A DNA stretch of 64,000 nucleotides, from the NCBI RefSeq assembly GCF_040545875.1, contig NZ_JBEPMR010000012.1. The stretch is one strand, 5' to 3'. The translations under genes were made by a program, and so were the position numbers. Origin of the DNA: Faecalicatena_A orotica. Its GTDB lineage: Bacteria; Bacillota; Clostridia; Lachnospirales; Lachnospiraceae. Below the pieces are notes generated by a model. That model saw nothing but the letters and a program-made list of their open reading frames with translations, made no database searches and was not told where the DNA came from. Below are positions 1 to 9,439 of the stretch, in pieces. Each line of letters begins with the position of its first letter. Within the stretch, counting starts at the first letter, position 1.

Positions 1-377
1 AAAATACAATTGACAGAAGGGATACAGTGAGTGGGAGCCGCTATTCCGATGTGATAGAGAAGGCAAAGGAGTATATTGCCTCCAATTATATGTCTGAGGA
101 TGTATCCCTGAATACTGCGGCGGCTGCTGTAAATATGAGTCCAAGCTATTTCAGCTCGGTATTCGGGCGCGAAGCCGGCAGGACATTCGTGGAATACCTT
201 ACGATGGTGAGGATGGATAAGGCAAAAGAGCTGCTGATGTGCTCCCCGCTTAAGACTTCTGAGATCGGTTATGAGGTGGGGTATAAAGATCCCCACTATT
301 TCAGCTACATATTTAAGAAGACGCAGAACTGTACTCCGAAAGACTACAGACAGCGGGGAAAGAAGGGCCAGGAATGA
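1..377 (+). CDS. AraC-type response regulator, C-terminal part (YesN-like), 5'-truncated by window edge
   Basis: The reading frame is open to the left edge, so this is the end of a longer gene; an internal GTG at 27 is not needed as a start. The visible 116-125 residues form an AraC/XylS DNA-binding domain: two helix-turn-helix units, ending in the family's typical C-terminal stretch (KDPHYFSYIFKK and TPKDYR). The stop codon overlaps the start of the histidine kinase by 4 nt (ATGA), a co-translation arrangement. YesN-type regulators carry an N-terminal receiver domain, which would lie outside the window. Family knowledge: YesM/YesN pairs activate neighbouring carbohydrate transport genes, here most likely the YtfQ-type transporter downstream (inference). 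Confidence 0.85.
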   Translation, partial: NTIDRRDTVSGSRYSDVIEKAKEYIASNYMSEDVSLNTAAAAVNMSPSYFSSVFGREAGRTFVEYLTMVRMDKAKELLMCSPLKTSEIGYEVGYKDPHYFSYIFKKTQNCTPKDYRQRGKKGQE

Positions 378-1870
378 AAAAACACGGCAAATCATTAACG
401 CTAAATAAGCGGATAGCCCTGATCCCATGCTCTGTATTCCTTCCAATGCTTCTGGTTGTGGTCTATCTGGCTGTAACATTAATCAGGTCTGCCGATGCTT
501 ACAGCGCGATCACGGAGAGCGTCATGTATGCCAACTTTTATTCGAAGGAATTCAAAGAACGCATGGATTACAGCATGTATCTGGCAGTGATCGGCAGTAA
601 GACAACGGAGGAATTAGGGGATGGTAAGACGACGATCAACGGTGTTGTGACAGTAGACCCATATAAATATATAGAAGAATTATCGGATGTCTGTGATGAG
701 CTGTCAGATATGGCAACCGCGTCTATTAACAGGAAGAAGATCATTCAAGTGAATAACAGCCTGAAATCTCTGAATAAATGTGTGACAGAACTGGAGCGTA
801 TGATTACGGATAATGTCTCCTATGATGAAAAGATGGATTATCTGGATGAAAATATCCGCGGGAGAAGCGGTCTTACGACTGTGATACAGGGAGCTCTGCA
901 GGAGTATGTATACAACGAAACGAAGAATTTTGACCAGGCGAAGGATGAACTTCGGTTAAAGACAAGAAATGCCGTTGAAATGACCATTATTGCCCTGTGC
1001 ATCACCGCAGTGATCGCGATCGGTTTGTCCATACTGGCGGTACGGAGTGTAACACGTCCGATTAAAAAACTGTGCTCGCAGACGAGGAAGGTTGCCAAAG
1101 GGGACTTTACTGCCAAGACAAAGATTGAAACGGTGGATGAGATTTCAGTTCTGACAGACAGTTTTAATGATATGACGGCAGAGATCGGCGTGTTGGTGGA
1201 CAATATCAAGAAACAGGAAAAGAACCTGCGCATCACAGAGTCCCGCCTCATGCAGGCACAGATTAACCCGCATTTCCTCTATAATACGCTGGATGCGATT
1301 ATATGGCTGGCAGAGGAAAAGAAAACGGATGATGTTGTTTCTATGGTGAACTCCCTGTCGGAATTTTTCCGCACAACGTTAAGCAAAGGGAAGGATTATA
1401 TTACGGTAAAAGAAGAAAAATCCCATGTAGAGAGCTATCTGGAGATCCAGCAGTACAGATATCAGGATATCATGGATTATGAGATTGATATTGCAGAAGA
1501 AATATACCCTTACATGATACCAAAGCTGACCCTGCAGCCCCTCGTGGAGAATGCCCTTTACCACGGAATCAAGAATAAAAGGGGGAAGGGCACGATCAGG
1601 ATCACCGGATGGAAAGAAGGGGAGAGGATTTACCTGAAGGTATCTGATAATGGAATCGGCATGAGTGAGCAGGCGCTTGATAAACTGCGCAGAAGCATGT
1701 ATGGCATCAACGGTGAGGTGGATGAGAGTGGTTTTGGACTGGCGAACGTGAATCAGCGCCTGCAGTATTATTATGGTGAAGAATATGGGGTGTTTTTTGA
1801 GAGTGAGGAAAATGCCGGCACAGAGGCCACTGTAATTATCCGGGCAAAAAATATCGCCCCTTTATCGTAA
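374..1870 (+). CDS. YesM-like sensor histidine kinase
   Basis: 498 residues. A first membrane segment lies at about residues 16-37, an extracytoplasmic sensing region follows to about 200, and a second membrane segment spans about 203-223. A HAMP linker follows (about 224-276). The LytS/YesM-type kinase core has the phospho-acceptor His at residue 300 in the motif QINPHFLYN, and an ATPase domain with an N-box around NALYHGIKN and glycine-rich loops (DNGIGM, GFGLANV). It should phosphorylate the upstream response regulator in response to an extracellular sugar or sugar-bound binding protein. The start overlaps the regulator stop. A ligand cannot be read from the sequence. Confidence 0.92.
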   Translation: MKKHGKSLTLNKRIALIPCSVFLPMLLVVVYLAVTLIRSADAYSAITESVMYANFYSKEFKERMDYSMYLAVIGSKTTEELGDGKTTINGVVTVDPYKYIEELSDVCDELSDMATASINRKKIIQVNNSLKSLNKCVTELERMITDNVSYDEKMDYLDENIRGRSGLTTVIQGALQEYVYNETKNFDQAKDELRLKTRNAVEMTIIALCITAVIAIGLSILAVRSVTRPIKKLCSQTRKVAKGDFTAKTKIETVDEISVLTDSFNDMTAEIGVLVDNIKKQEKNLRITESRLMQAQINPHFLYNTLDAIIWLAEEKKTDDVVSMVNSLSEFFRTTLSKGKDYITVKEEKSHVESYLEIQQYRYQDIMDYEIDIAEEIYPYMIPKLTLQPLVENALYHGIKNKRGKGTIRITGWKEGERIYLKVSDNGIGMSEQALDKLRRSMYGINGEVDESGFGLANVNQRLQYYYGEEYGVFFESEENAGTEATVIIRAKNIAPLS

Positions 1871-2024
1871 ATAATCCATACTTCTATAAAAATGGGATGA
1901 AGATATCTTAAAATATTATAAAAATGTAAAAGGATAGTCTGTTTCTTATTTCCGGAAAAATCTGTAAGATATAGCCAAGATGATTGATACAAAAGCAATC
2001 AGAAATTTAAGGAGGATTTGTAGA

Positions 2025-3089
2025 ATGAAGAAAAAATTGTTATCAGCATTTATGTGTGTTGCGATGTCGGCGGCATTACTTGCAGGATGCGGCGGAAAAG
2101 ACCAGAGCGCCGATGCAGGTACAGACAACGGGGGAAATGAGGGCGGCAGCGATGTAATCACGATCGGTTTCTCACAGGTTGGTGCGGAATCTGACTGGCG
2201 TACGGCAAACTCTGAATCTATGAAGAGTACATTCAGTAAGGATAACGGATATGACCTGATTTTTGATGATGCACAGCAGAAACAGGAGAATCAGATTACT
2301 GCAATCCGTAACTTTATCCAGCAGGAAGTTGACTACATAGTGCTGGCACCTGTTACAGAGACCGGATGGGATACCGTTTTACAGGAAGCAAAAGACGCAG
2401 ATATACCGGTTATCATTGTTGACCGTATGGTAGACGTTTCAGATGATGACCTGTTTACCGCATGGGTCGGATCAGACTTCGAACTGGAAGGAAAGAAAGC
2501 ATGTGCATGGCTGAATGCATACGCAGAAGCAAAAGGAATGAAGGAAGTTAATATCGTGGACATCCAGGGAACAATCGGTGCATCTGCCCAGATCGGCCGT
2601 ACAAAAGGTCTGGAAGACGCGGCAAAGGAGTATGGATGGAACCTGCTTGCATCACAGTCAGGCGAATTTACACAGGCAAAAGGACAGGAAGTTATGGAGT
2701 CTATGTTAAAACAGTATGACAACATCAATGTAGTATACTGCGAGAACGACAACGAGGCATTCGGTGCAATCGATGCGATCGAAGCAGCAGGCAAGACAGT
2801 AGGTCCTGACGGGGATATCCTTGTAATGTCATTCGATTCAACAAATGCAGGACTGACAGATACATTAAGTGGAAAGATTATCCTTGACACAGAGTGTAAC
2901 CCGCTCCACGGACCCCGCGTAGAAGAAATCATTAAGAAACTGGAAGCAGGGGAGACGCCTGATAAACTGGCCTATGTTGATGAAGAAATCTTTGCACATG
3001 GCGCTGATGTTGCATCTGTAACAGTTGACGGAAAAGACTATGCTGTAACAGAAGTAACGGAAGATGTTATCTCACAGCGTGCATACTAA
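2025..3089 (+). CDS. ytfQ: Galactofuranose-type sugar ABC transporter substrate-binding lipoprotein (YtfQ-like)
   Basis: The ATG at 2025 is chosen over the in-frame ATG at 1980 because AAGGAGG lies just upstream and it begins a lipoprotein signal peptide (MKKKLL... with lipobox LAGC). The mature protein is a periplasmic-binding-protein type 1 fold. It contains the stretch GFSQVGAESDWR, then QQKQENQI and APVTETGW, which closely match what I remember of E. coli YtfQ. YtfQ binds galactofuranose; related proteins bind other furanoses or pentoses, so the exact ligand here is uncertain. It is the first gene of a four-gene transporter set and is followed by a hairpin that probably lowers expression of the downstream genes. 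Confidence 0.88.
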   Translation: MKKKLLSAFMCVAMSAALLAGCGGKDQSADAGTDNGGNEGGSDVITIGFSQVGAESDWRTANSESMKSTFSKDNGYDLIFDDAQQKQENQITAIRNFIQQEVDYIVLAPVTETGWDTVLQEAKDADIPVIIVDRMVDVSDDDLFTAWVGSDFELEGKKACAWLNAYAEAKGMKEVNIVDIQGTIGASAQIGRTKGLEDAAKEYGWNLLASQSGEFTQAKGQEVMESMLKQYDNINVVYCENDNEAFGAIDAIEAAGKTVGPDGDILVMSFDSTNAGLTDTLSGKIILDTECNPLHGPRVEEIIKKLEAGETPDKLAYVDEEIFAHGADVASVTVDGKDYAVTEVTEDVISQRAY

Positions 3090-3152
3090 GAAGAAAATAA
3101 AGACCAGATTGCCGGAAGCGGCAGATATTTAGAAGCAGGAATTGAACAGACA

Positions 3153-3205
3153 GGCGTGGCGGAAGACTTAAGGCATGTTACCTGATATGCTGCCACGCCC
3201 TTTTT
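3153..3205 (+). terminator. Intercistronic hairpin with T-tract (attenuator/partial terminator)
   Basis: GGCGTGGC at 3153-3160 pairs perfectly with GCCACGCC at 3192-3199, followed by CTTTTTA. It separates the binding-protein gene from the ATPase gene within one apparent operon. This is expected to give a high binding-protein to transporter ratio. Confidence 0.7.
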
Positions 3206-3232
3206 ATGCCCAAAATCGGCGAAGGAAAGCAG

Positions 3233-4762
3233 GTGAACCCCAAAATGGAAGATAATATTGTATTGACGATGAGAGATGTCTCAAAAACATTTCCGGGTGT
3301 GAAAGCATTACAGCATGTAGATTTCACACTGAGGAAGGGAGAAATCCATGCATTAATGGGAGAAAACGGGGCCGGGAAATCTACACTGATCAAGGTGCTG
3401 ACCGGTGTGCATGAATTTGAATCCGGTGAAATCCGGTTAGAAGGAATCGACGGCGCAGTAATCAATCGTTCCCCCCAGGATGCCCAGGACCGGGGGATTA
3501 GTACCGTTTATCAGGAAGTGAACCTCTGTCCGAACTTAAGTGTCGCAGAGAATCTGTTTATCGGCAGAGAACCGAAGAAAGCAGGTATGATAGACTGGAA
3601 GACAATGAATAAAAAATCCACTCAGATATTAAAGGATTTGGATATAGAAGTATCAGCGGGACAGAATTTAGAGGAATGTTCCATTGCAAACCAGCAGATG
3701 ATTGCGATAGCAAGAGCGGTTGATATGCAGTGTAAAGTGCTGATATTGGATGAACCGACATCGTCACTGGATGATGATGAAGTAGAAAAGCTGTTTACCC
3801 TGATGAAGAAGCTTAAAGACGAAGGCGTCGGAATCATATTTGTTACTCATTTCCTGGAACAGGTTTACGCGGTATGTGACAGGATCACAGTGCTGCGAAA
3901 CGGGGAACTGGTCGGAGAATATGCAGTGAAAGACCTGCCGCGTGTGATGCTCGTGGCAAAGATGATGGGAAAAGATTTTGACGACCTTGCGGATATAAAG
4001 AGCCTGCATGGTGAAAAGGACTACAGCAGGGCGGATACGGTTATTCAGGCAAAAGGCATTGGGAAAAAGGGAACGATCCGGCCGTTTAACCTGACAATCC
4101 GTAAAGGGGAAGTGATTGGCCTATCCGGCCTGCTTGGATCCGGACGTTCCGAGCTGGTCCGGGCGATATACGGAGCAGATAAGCCGGACAGCGGTGTTCT
4201 GGAAGTAGACGGGAAACCGGCAAAAATCAATGCCCCGATCGACGCAATGAAAAAGGGGATGGCTTATCTGCCTGAGGACAGGAAAAGGGACGGTATTCTG
4301 GCAGATTTGTCCGTGCGTGAAAACATCATTATAGCCCTGCAGGCGAAGAGGGGGATGTTCAGGCCTATGAGCCGGAAGGAAATGGAAGAAGCGGCAGACA
4401 AGTACATTGATATGCTGCAGATTAAGACAGCCAGCCGGGAGACACCGATCAAGAGCCTGTCAGGGGGGAACCAGCAGAAAGTGATCATCGGGAGATGGCT
4501 GCTGACGAATCCCGAATATCTGATTCTGGATGAACCGACGAGGGGAATCGACATCGGAACAAAGACGGAGATACAGAAACTGGTTCTGGACCTTGCCGAC
4601 CAGGGAATGGCGGTGACCTTTATTTCTTCTGAAATAGAAGAAATGCTGCGTACCTGTTCCAGAATGGCAATCCTGCGCGACGGGAAAAAGGTAGGGGAGT
4701 TAGAAGGCAGTGAACTGTCCCAGGATGGCATTATGAAAGCGATTGCCGGAGGTGAAGAGTAA
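3233..4762 (+). CDS. ytfR: Sugar ABC transporter ATP-binding protein, two-domain CUT2 type (YtfR-like)
   Basis: About 509 residues from the GTG at 3233, preferred because AAGGA sits 6-7 nt upstream; the ATG at 3206 abuts a terminator T-tract. There are two fused nucleotide-binding domains, as in RbsA/YtfR. The first has Walker A GENGAGKST (about residues 43-51) and Walker B LILDEPTSS. The second has the degenerate Walker A typical of the family (GLLGSGRSE), the signature LSGGNQQKV and the B motif LILDEPTRGIDIG. It powers import through the two permeases that follow. The next gene's ATG lies 1 nt beyond this stop. Confidence 0.9.
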   Translation: MNPKMEDNIVLTMRDVSKTFPGVKALQHVDFTLRKGEIHALMGENGAGKSTLIKVLTGVHEFESGEIRLEGIDGAVINRSPQDAQDRGISTVYQEVNLCPNLSVAENLFIGREPKKAGMIDWKTMNKKSTQILKDLDIEVSAGQNLEECSIANQQMIAIARAVDMQCKVLILDEPTSSLDDDEVEKLFTLMKKLKDEGVGIIFVTHFLEQVYAVCDRITVLRNGELVGEYAVKDLPRVMLVAKMMGKDFDDLADIKSLHGEKDYSRADTVIQAKGIGKKGTIRPFNLTIRKGEVIGLSGLLGSGRSELVRAIYGADKPDSGVLEVDGKPAKINAPIDAMKKGMAYLPEDRKRDGILADLSVRENIIIALQAKRGMFRPMSRKEMEEAADKYIDMLQIKTASRETPIKSLSGGNQQKVIIGRWLLTNPEYLILDEPTRGIDIGTKTEIQKLVLDLADQGMAVTFISSEIEEMLRTCSRMAILRDGKKVGELEGSELSQDGIMKAIAGGEE

Positions 4763-4763
4763 G

Positions 4764-5831
4764 ATGAATAAGAATTTCAATCTAAAAAAATTAACAGGCA
4801 TGCGTTTGTTTATGCCAATCGTTTGTCTGCTTGCGGTGCTGCTGATCAACGTCATTACGACGCCGGGATTTTTTAAGATATCGCTGAACAATGGTGTACT
4901 ATATGGCTATATCATTGACGTGGTAAACCGTGCATCTGAGCTGGTTGTACTTGCAGTCGGAATGACCCTCGTAACGGCGGCATCCGGCGGGCAGGACATC
5001 AGTGTGGGAGCCGTGATGGCCGTGGCAGCGGCTATCTGCTGCCAGATACTGTCTGGCGGGGACGTTTCCACAAATGCATTCCAGAACCCCTTCATACTGG
5101 CGGTTATTGCGGCTCTGGCCGGTGCCGTTCTCTGCGGTGCGTTCAACGGTTTCCTTGTGGCAAAGCTGAACATCCAGCCAATGGTTGCCACCTTGATCTT
5201 ATTTACGGCAGGGCGCGGAATCGCGCAGTTAATTACAAAAGGACAGATTACATATGTCCGTGTAGATAGTTACAAGCTGTTGGGCGGCTACATCGGAAAG
5301 TGTCCGATCCCGACCCCGATATTTGCGGCAGTCATTGTTATTCTGATTGTACATTTTATCCTGAAAAAGACAGCGCTCGGCCTTTACATTGAAAGTGTCG
5401 GTATCAACGCGACCGCTTCCAGACTGGTAGGGCTTAATTCTACCATGATCAAGTTCCTGACATATGCCATTTGCGGCTTTCTGGCGGGTATTGCAGGCCT
5501 TGTGGCATCCAGCCGTATCTATTCAGCCGATGCGAATAATATCGGTCTGAATCTGGAAATGGACGCGATCCTTGCGGTCGCACTCGGCGGCAACGTACTC
5601 GGCGGAGGTAAATTCAGCCTGATGGGTTCTGTCATCGGTGCATACACCATTCAGGCGCTGACGACAACTTTATATGCCATGAATGTATCAGCTGACCAGC
5701 TTCCGGTATATAAGGCAATCGTTGTAGTCATTATCGTGACGCTGCAGAGCCCTGTATTTAAGAAGGCGGTAGCAGGAATGAAAGCGAAACGGAGTTTGAA
5801 AAGGCTGGCGGCGGAAGGAGGAAATCAGTAA
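4764..5831 (+). CDS. ytfT: Sugar ABC transporter permease (YtfT-like)
   Basis: The ATG at 4764 follows GGAGGTGAAGAGTAAG, a strong ribosome binding site inside the end of the ATPase gene. The protein is highly hydrophobic with about 8-10 membrane segments and carries the CUT2 permease landmarks: a GGQDISVGA loop, LNIQPMVATL, and the late glycine-rich ALGGNVLGGGKFS loop. It forms the heteromeric membrane channel with the next permease. Its last base is shared with the start of the next gene (TAATG), so translation is coupled. Confidence 0.9.
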   Translation: MNKNFNLKKLTGMRLFMPIVCLLAVLLINVITTPGFFKISLNNGVLYGYIIDVVNRASELVVLAVGMTLVTAASGGQDISVGAVMAVAAAICCQILSGGDVSTNAFQNPFILAVIAALAGAVLCGAFNGFLVAKLNIQPMVATLILFTAGRGIAQLITKGQITYVRVDSYKLLGGYIGKCPIPTPIFAAVIVILIVHFILKKTALGLYIESVGINATASRLVGLNSTMIKFLTYAICGFLAGIAGLVASSRIYSADANNIGLNLEMDAILAVALGGNVLGGGKFSLMGSVIGAYTIQALTTTLYAMNVSADQLPVYKAIVVVIIVTLQSPVFKKAVAGMKAKRSLKRLAAEGGNQ

Positions 5832-6850
5832 TGAATCGGTTTAAAAATAAGAAAAAATTAAACGGCAGCAGTTATCTGCTTATAATTACCATCCTTCTGT
5901 TCATCTTTATGTATGTGGCAGGCATGGCAGCCTTTAGCGACAAAGGATTTGCAAAACCCCAGATGTTCCTGAACCTGTTCATATCAAATGCGGGACTTCT
6001 TGTCATCGCTATGGGGCAGACGATCGTCATGATCACTGCAGGAATCGACATCTCGGTTGGTTCGGTGACAGCGCTCGTCTGCATGGTAATCGCAAACCAG
6101 ATGGAGAACCACGGCGCCAATGCGTATGCCGCGGTAGCTATGGCGCTTGGAATTGGCCTCGCGTTTGGCCTTGTGCAGGGGTTCCTTGTAGCATATCTGG
6201 ACATCCAGCCGTTTATCGTGACACTGGCCGGGATGTTCTTCGGAAGAGGAATGACATCCATGATCAGCACGGAAATGATATCTATTAAGAATGAAACATT
6301 TTTGAAATGGGCTAACTATAAGATTTACCTTCCAATCGGTTCCTACAGCAAGAGAGGAAATTTCCTCCCGGCCTATATATACCCGACGGTCGTGATTGCA
6401 CTTGTTGTACTCGTTATTATCATCATCGTCATGAAGTATACGAAATTTGGGCGCTCGGTCTATGCAATCGGGGGAAATTCCCAGAGTGCTATGATGATGG
6501 GGCTGAATGTCAGGAAGACAAAGCTGAAAGCTTACCTTCTGGATGGGTTTCTGGCAGGACTTGGCGGGTTCCTCTTCTGCCTGAACAGCTGTTCCGGATT
6601 CGTAGAGCAGGCAAAAGGGCTGGAAATGGATGCGATTTCATCCGCGGTAATCGGTGGTACACTGCTGAGCGGCGGTGTGGGGGCGCCATTTGGAACATTG
6701 TTCGGAGTTCTGATCAAGGGAACCATCTCGAGTCTGATAACCACACAGGGGACGTTGTCCAGCTGGTGGGTAAGAATCACACTGTCCGCATTGCTGTGCT
6801 TCTTCATCGTGTTACAGTCCATTTTTGCGGGAATGAAGAAAAAGAAGTAG
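5831..6850 (+). CDS. yjfF: Sugar ABC transporter permease (YjfF-like)
   Basis: 339 residues, second CUT2 permease of the set. Visible landmarks are AGIDISVGS, LDIQPFIVTLAGM and VIGGTLLSGGVG, plus multiple membrane spans. Gene order binding protein, ATPase, permease, permease is that of ytfQ-ytfR-ytfT-yjfF of E. coli; two distinct permeases argue for this subfamily rather than a simple Rbs system. The start codon overlaps the previous stop. A strong terminator follows at 6917-6972. Confidence 0.9.
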   Translation: MNRFKNKKKLNGSSYLLIITILLFIFMYVAGMAAFSDKGFAKPQMFLNLFISNAGLLVIAMGQTIVMITAGIDISVGSVTALVCMVIANQMENHGANAYAAVAMALGIGLAFGLVQGFLVAYLDIQPFIVTLAGMFFGRGMTSMISTEMISIKNETFLKWANYKIYLPIGSYSKRGNFLPAYIYPTVVIALVVLVIIIIVMKYTKFGRSVYAIGGNSQSAMMMGLNVRKTKLKAYLLDGFLAGLGGFLFCLNSCSGFVEQAKGLEMDAISSAVIGGTLLSGGVGAPFGTLFGVLIKGTISSLITTQGTLSSWWVRITLSALLCFFIVLQSIFAGMKKKK

Positions 6851-6916
6851 TGAAGCCGTTCCCCGGCAGTCTGATGATTTGGATGGCGGATTGCGTCGCA
6901 GATGCAGTACAGTGGG

Positions 6917-6972
6917 AAAAAGAGGCAGAAAATAAAAGACATCTCTTTTGTCTTTGTTTTCTGTCTCTTTTT
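6917..6972 (+). terminator. Long intrinsic terminator after the YtfQRT-YjfF operon
   Basis: The A-rich arm 6917-6941, containing GAGGCAG, pairs with 6949-6972, ending in CTGTCTCTTTTT. The stem is over 20 bp with few mismatches and about a 7-nt loop. Confidence 0.8.
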
Positions 6973-7164
6973 AGTTCAAGTATTACTGAAAGTACCAAAA
7001 AGCGTGATTACAGTGACGCTGCAACTGGCGGTTGCGGGTGTGTAAATTAGAAATGGTGGTGGGATTCTCTGGCAGATGGTATAGTAAAGGCAGGATAAAG
7101 ATAAATTTTGAGGGGCTGAAAAGATGCTGACATATTATGAATACTTGAAATGGAGGAGCTTGAT

Positions 7165-7626
7165 ATGACGATTGGTGAGAAGATTCAGAGGTGCAGGAAG
7201 GAACAAAAGATGTCTCAGGAGGATCTGGCTTCAAGGCTTGGGGTCTCAAGGCAGGCTGTTTCTAAGTGGGAATTGAATGAATCTGTGCCGGATACAGAGA
7301 ATGTAGTTGAGCTGGGACGGATTTTCCGGGTTTCGCTGGATTATCTTTTGAAGGCCGAAATTTCGGAACCGGAAGAAACTGCGTGTGTGGTGGATGATTC
7401 TTATCAGGAGGACGAAAAAAGAGGAGGGACGAAAAACGTGAAATGGTACAGGCGCCCGGCGGTTATTGTCTATTTTGTTGTCTGTATTTTAATTATCACA
7501 AGTTTATCTTTTTTGGATTCCCCGGGAGTGGGACTTCTGTATGTGCTCTATATTACCTTCCTTTGGGGGATCGGATATCTGTTATGGCTGTGTGTAAAGG
7601 CTTTGAAAAAGTATGTACGGAAATAG
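7165..7626 (+). CDS. XRE-family regulator with C-terminal membrane anchor
   Basis: The ATG at 7165 is chosen because GGAGGAG lies 6-7 nt upstream; the ATG at 7150 precedes that site. Residues about 1-65 form a helix-turn-helix of the XRE/Cro type (MSQEDLASRLGVSRQAVSKWE, then NVVELGRIFRVSLDYLL). A charged linker follows, then two hydrophobic segments near the C-terminus (about 100-118 and 124-145), suggesting membrane attachment. The family is common in Firmicutes, but the signal and targets are unknown. It lies between the furanose transporter and the alcohol dehydrogenase operon and could regulate either. Confidence 0.85.
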   Translation: MTIGEKIQRCRKEQKMSQEDLASRLGVSRQAVSKWELNESVPDTENVVELGRIFRVSLDYLLKAEISEPEETACVVDDSYQEDEKRGGTKNVKWYRRPAVIVYFVVCILIITSLSFLDSPGVGLLYVLYITFLWGIGYLLWLCVKALKKYVRK

Positions 7627-7665
7627 AACTTAGTGATTGTGGAAATCTTTGTGTAAATCCGTCTT

Positions 7666-7693
7666 TTGATTGTGGATATCTTTAATATATGAT
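7666..7693 (+). promoter_or_regulatory. Sigma-A type promoter of the alcohol dehydrogenase-rpiB-mtnA operon
   Basis: TTGATT at 7666-7671 and TATGAT at 7688-7693 are separated by 16 bp, about 45 bp upstream of the alcohol dehydrogenase start. Confidence 0.6.
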
Positions 7694-7743
7694 AAAATTT
7701 ATGTGGAAAAAAGCAGGATGTATCATGATAAGGAGAAAAGATT

Positions 7744-8919
7744 ATGCAGGATTTTACTTTTTACAGTCCAACCTATTTTGTGTTCGGAAAAGGAAAAGAA
7801 AATGAGGCAGGACATTATGTGAAACGGTTTTGCGGAAGCAAGGTTTTGATCCACTACGGCGGCGGAAGTGTCAAGCGCTCCGGACTGCTTGACAGAGTGA
7901 AAGCTTCATTAGAACAGGAAGGAATCGAGTATGTGGAGCTCGGAGGTGTTAAGCCGAATCCCAGAAGCGGCCTTGTGTATGAGGGAATTGAACTTTGCCG
8001 GAATGAAGGCGTTGATTTTGTCCTGGCTGTCGGCGGCGGAAGTACGATTGATTCTTCCAAGGCGATTGCGGCAGGGGCTATTTACGACGGAGATTTCTGG
8101 GACTTTTATCAGGGGAAGGCGATAGAGCGTGCACTTCCGGTAGGGACAATCCTGACGATTGCGGCAGCAGGCAGCGAAGGGTCACCGGATTCTGTCATTA
8201 CGAAAGAAGAAGGGATGTTTAAAAGAGGGGCATCAGGGGAAGGGATACGCCCGGCGTTCTCTATCCTGAATCCGGAGCTCACACAGACTCTTCCGGCTTA
8301 TCAGACAGCCTGCGGGGCGACAGACATTATGGCCCATGTTTTTGAACGTTATTTTACAAATACTGCTGATGTAGAGATTACAGACAGATTCTGTGAAGCA
8401 GTACTGCTTACAATGGTAAAAGAAGTTCCAAGGGTTCTTGCAGATCCCAATAATTATGAGGCGCGTGCAAACATTATGTGGGCAGGAATGACGGCCCATA
8501 ATAATATCTGCGGAGTAGGAAGAGAACAGGACTGGTCCAGTCATGATATAGAGCATGAATTAAGCGCAGTTTATGATTGTGCACATGGAGCGGGGCTTGC
8601 AGTGGTATTCCCGGCCTGGATGAAATATACGGTGGAGCACAATCCGATGAGGTTCGCCCAGATTGCTGTCCGTCTGTGGGGATGCCAGATGGATTTTGAA
8701 AATCCGGTCAATACGGCACTTGCGGGAATCGATGCATTTAAATCATTCCTCCGCTCGATTGGGATGCCTGTATCCTTTGCAGAACTTGGAGCAAAGGAAG
8801 AAGATATCCCTGCGATGGCAGAAAAATGTTGTCATGGAGACAACAGGGGCGGGACGGTTGGAAATTTTGTGAAATTGCATCAGGAAGATGTGGAAAACAT
8901 TTACCGTCTGGCATTATAA
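7744..8919 (+). CDS. Iron-containing alcohol dehydrogenase (butanol dehydrogenase-like)
   Basis: 391 residues of the group III metal-dependent alcohol dehydrogenase family. It shows the start typical of BDH/YqhD enzymes (FTFYSPTYFVFGKGKE), the nucleotide-binding GGGS segment (VGGGSTIDSSKA) and the metal-ligand histidine region (AHVFERYF, SHDIEHELSAVYDCAHGAGLAVVFP). It reduces aldehydes to alcohols with NAD(P)H. It is first in an operon with an RpiB-like and an MtnA-like isomerase. In the DHAP/methylthioethanol shunts that use MtnA, an alcohol dehydrogenase disposes of the aldehyde released by the aldolase, which is one possible role here. AGGAG precedes the ATG. Confidence 0.9.
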   Translation: MQDFTFYSPTYFVFGKGKENEAGHYVKRFCGSKVLIHYGGGSVKRSGLLDRVKASLEQEGIEYVELGGVKPNPRSGLVYEGIELCRNEGVDFVLAVGGGSTIDSSKAIAAGAIYDGDFWDFYQGKAIERALPVGTILTIAAAGSEGSPDSVITKEEGMFKRGASGEGIRPAFSILNPELTQTLPAYQTACGATDIMAHVFERYFTNTADVEITDRFCEAVLLTMVKEVPRVLADPNNYEARANIMWAGMTAHNNICGVGREQDWSSHDIEHELSAVYDCAHGAGLAVVFPAWMKYTVEHNPMRFAQIAVRLWGCQMDFENPVNTALAGIDAFKSFLRSIGMPVSFAELGAKEEDIPAMAEKCCHGDNRGGTVGNFVKLHQEDVENIYRLAL

Positions 8920-8962
8920 TGAATAAGCAGAACGATAACAACAAGATGGAGGAAAAAGGAAA

Positions 8963-9409
8963 ATGAAAATAGGAATTGGAAACGATCATTCAGCACTGGA
9001 ACTGAAAGCAGAGATCATAGAGTTTCTTGAGAATAAGGGGCACGAAGTGGTTGACTTCGGGACTAATTCAGCAGAGAGCTGTGATTATCCTGTATATGGC
9101 GAGAAAGTTGCACGTGCTGTTGTAAGCGGGGAAGTGGATCAGGGGATTCTGATCTGCGGAACAGGACTTGGCATTTCACTGGCCGCAAACAAGGTAAAGG
9201 GAATCCGTGCGGCAGTCTGCAGTGAACCTTTTACCGCGCGCATGGCAAGACAGCATAATAACTGCAATATTCTGGCTTTTGGTGCAAGGGTAGTCGGCGG
9301 GGAGCTTGCGAAGATGATCGTGGAGACATGGCTTGATACAGAGTTTGAAGGAGGCCGCCACCAGCGGAGAGTAGACATGATCAGTGCTATTGAGGAAAAG
9401 AACGAATAG
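8963..9409 (+). CDS. rpiB: RpiB/LacAB-family sugar-phosphate isomerase
   Basis: 148 residues, the normal length for ribose-5-phosphate isomerase B. Landmarks are GNDHSALELK at the N-terminus, VDFGTNSAESCDYP, the active-site loop ICGTGLGISLAANK with its Cys, and MARQHNNCNILAFGARV. RpiB interconverts ribose 5-phosphate and ribulose 5-phosphate; relatives act on allose 6-phosphate, galactose 6-phosphate or tetrulose phosphates. GGAGGAAAAAGGAAA precedes the ATG, 43 bp after the dehydrogenase. Co-transcription with an MtnA-like isomerase points to a pentose or deoxypentose phosphate route. Confidence 0.9.
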   Translation: MKIGIGNDHSALELKAEIIEFLENKGHEVVDFGTNSAESCDYPVYGEKVARAVVSGEVDQGILICGTGLGISLAANKVKGIRAAVCSEPFTARMARQHNNCNILAFGARVVGGELAKMIVETWLDTEFEGGRHQRRVDMISAIEEKNE

Positions 9410-9439
9410 GAAGCTTTTACATAAAAGAGGAATTGAATT

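Noticed and set aside
2333..2932. A 199-residue minus-strand open frame inside the ytfQ-like gene
   Set aside because: Mirror of a binding-protein gene with clear motifs; composition typical of an antisense artefact.
4743..4762. Apparent overlap of ATPase and permease genes
   Set aside because: The permease really starts at the ATG at 4764 behind GGAGGTGAAGAG, so there is no overlap or frameshift.
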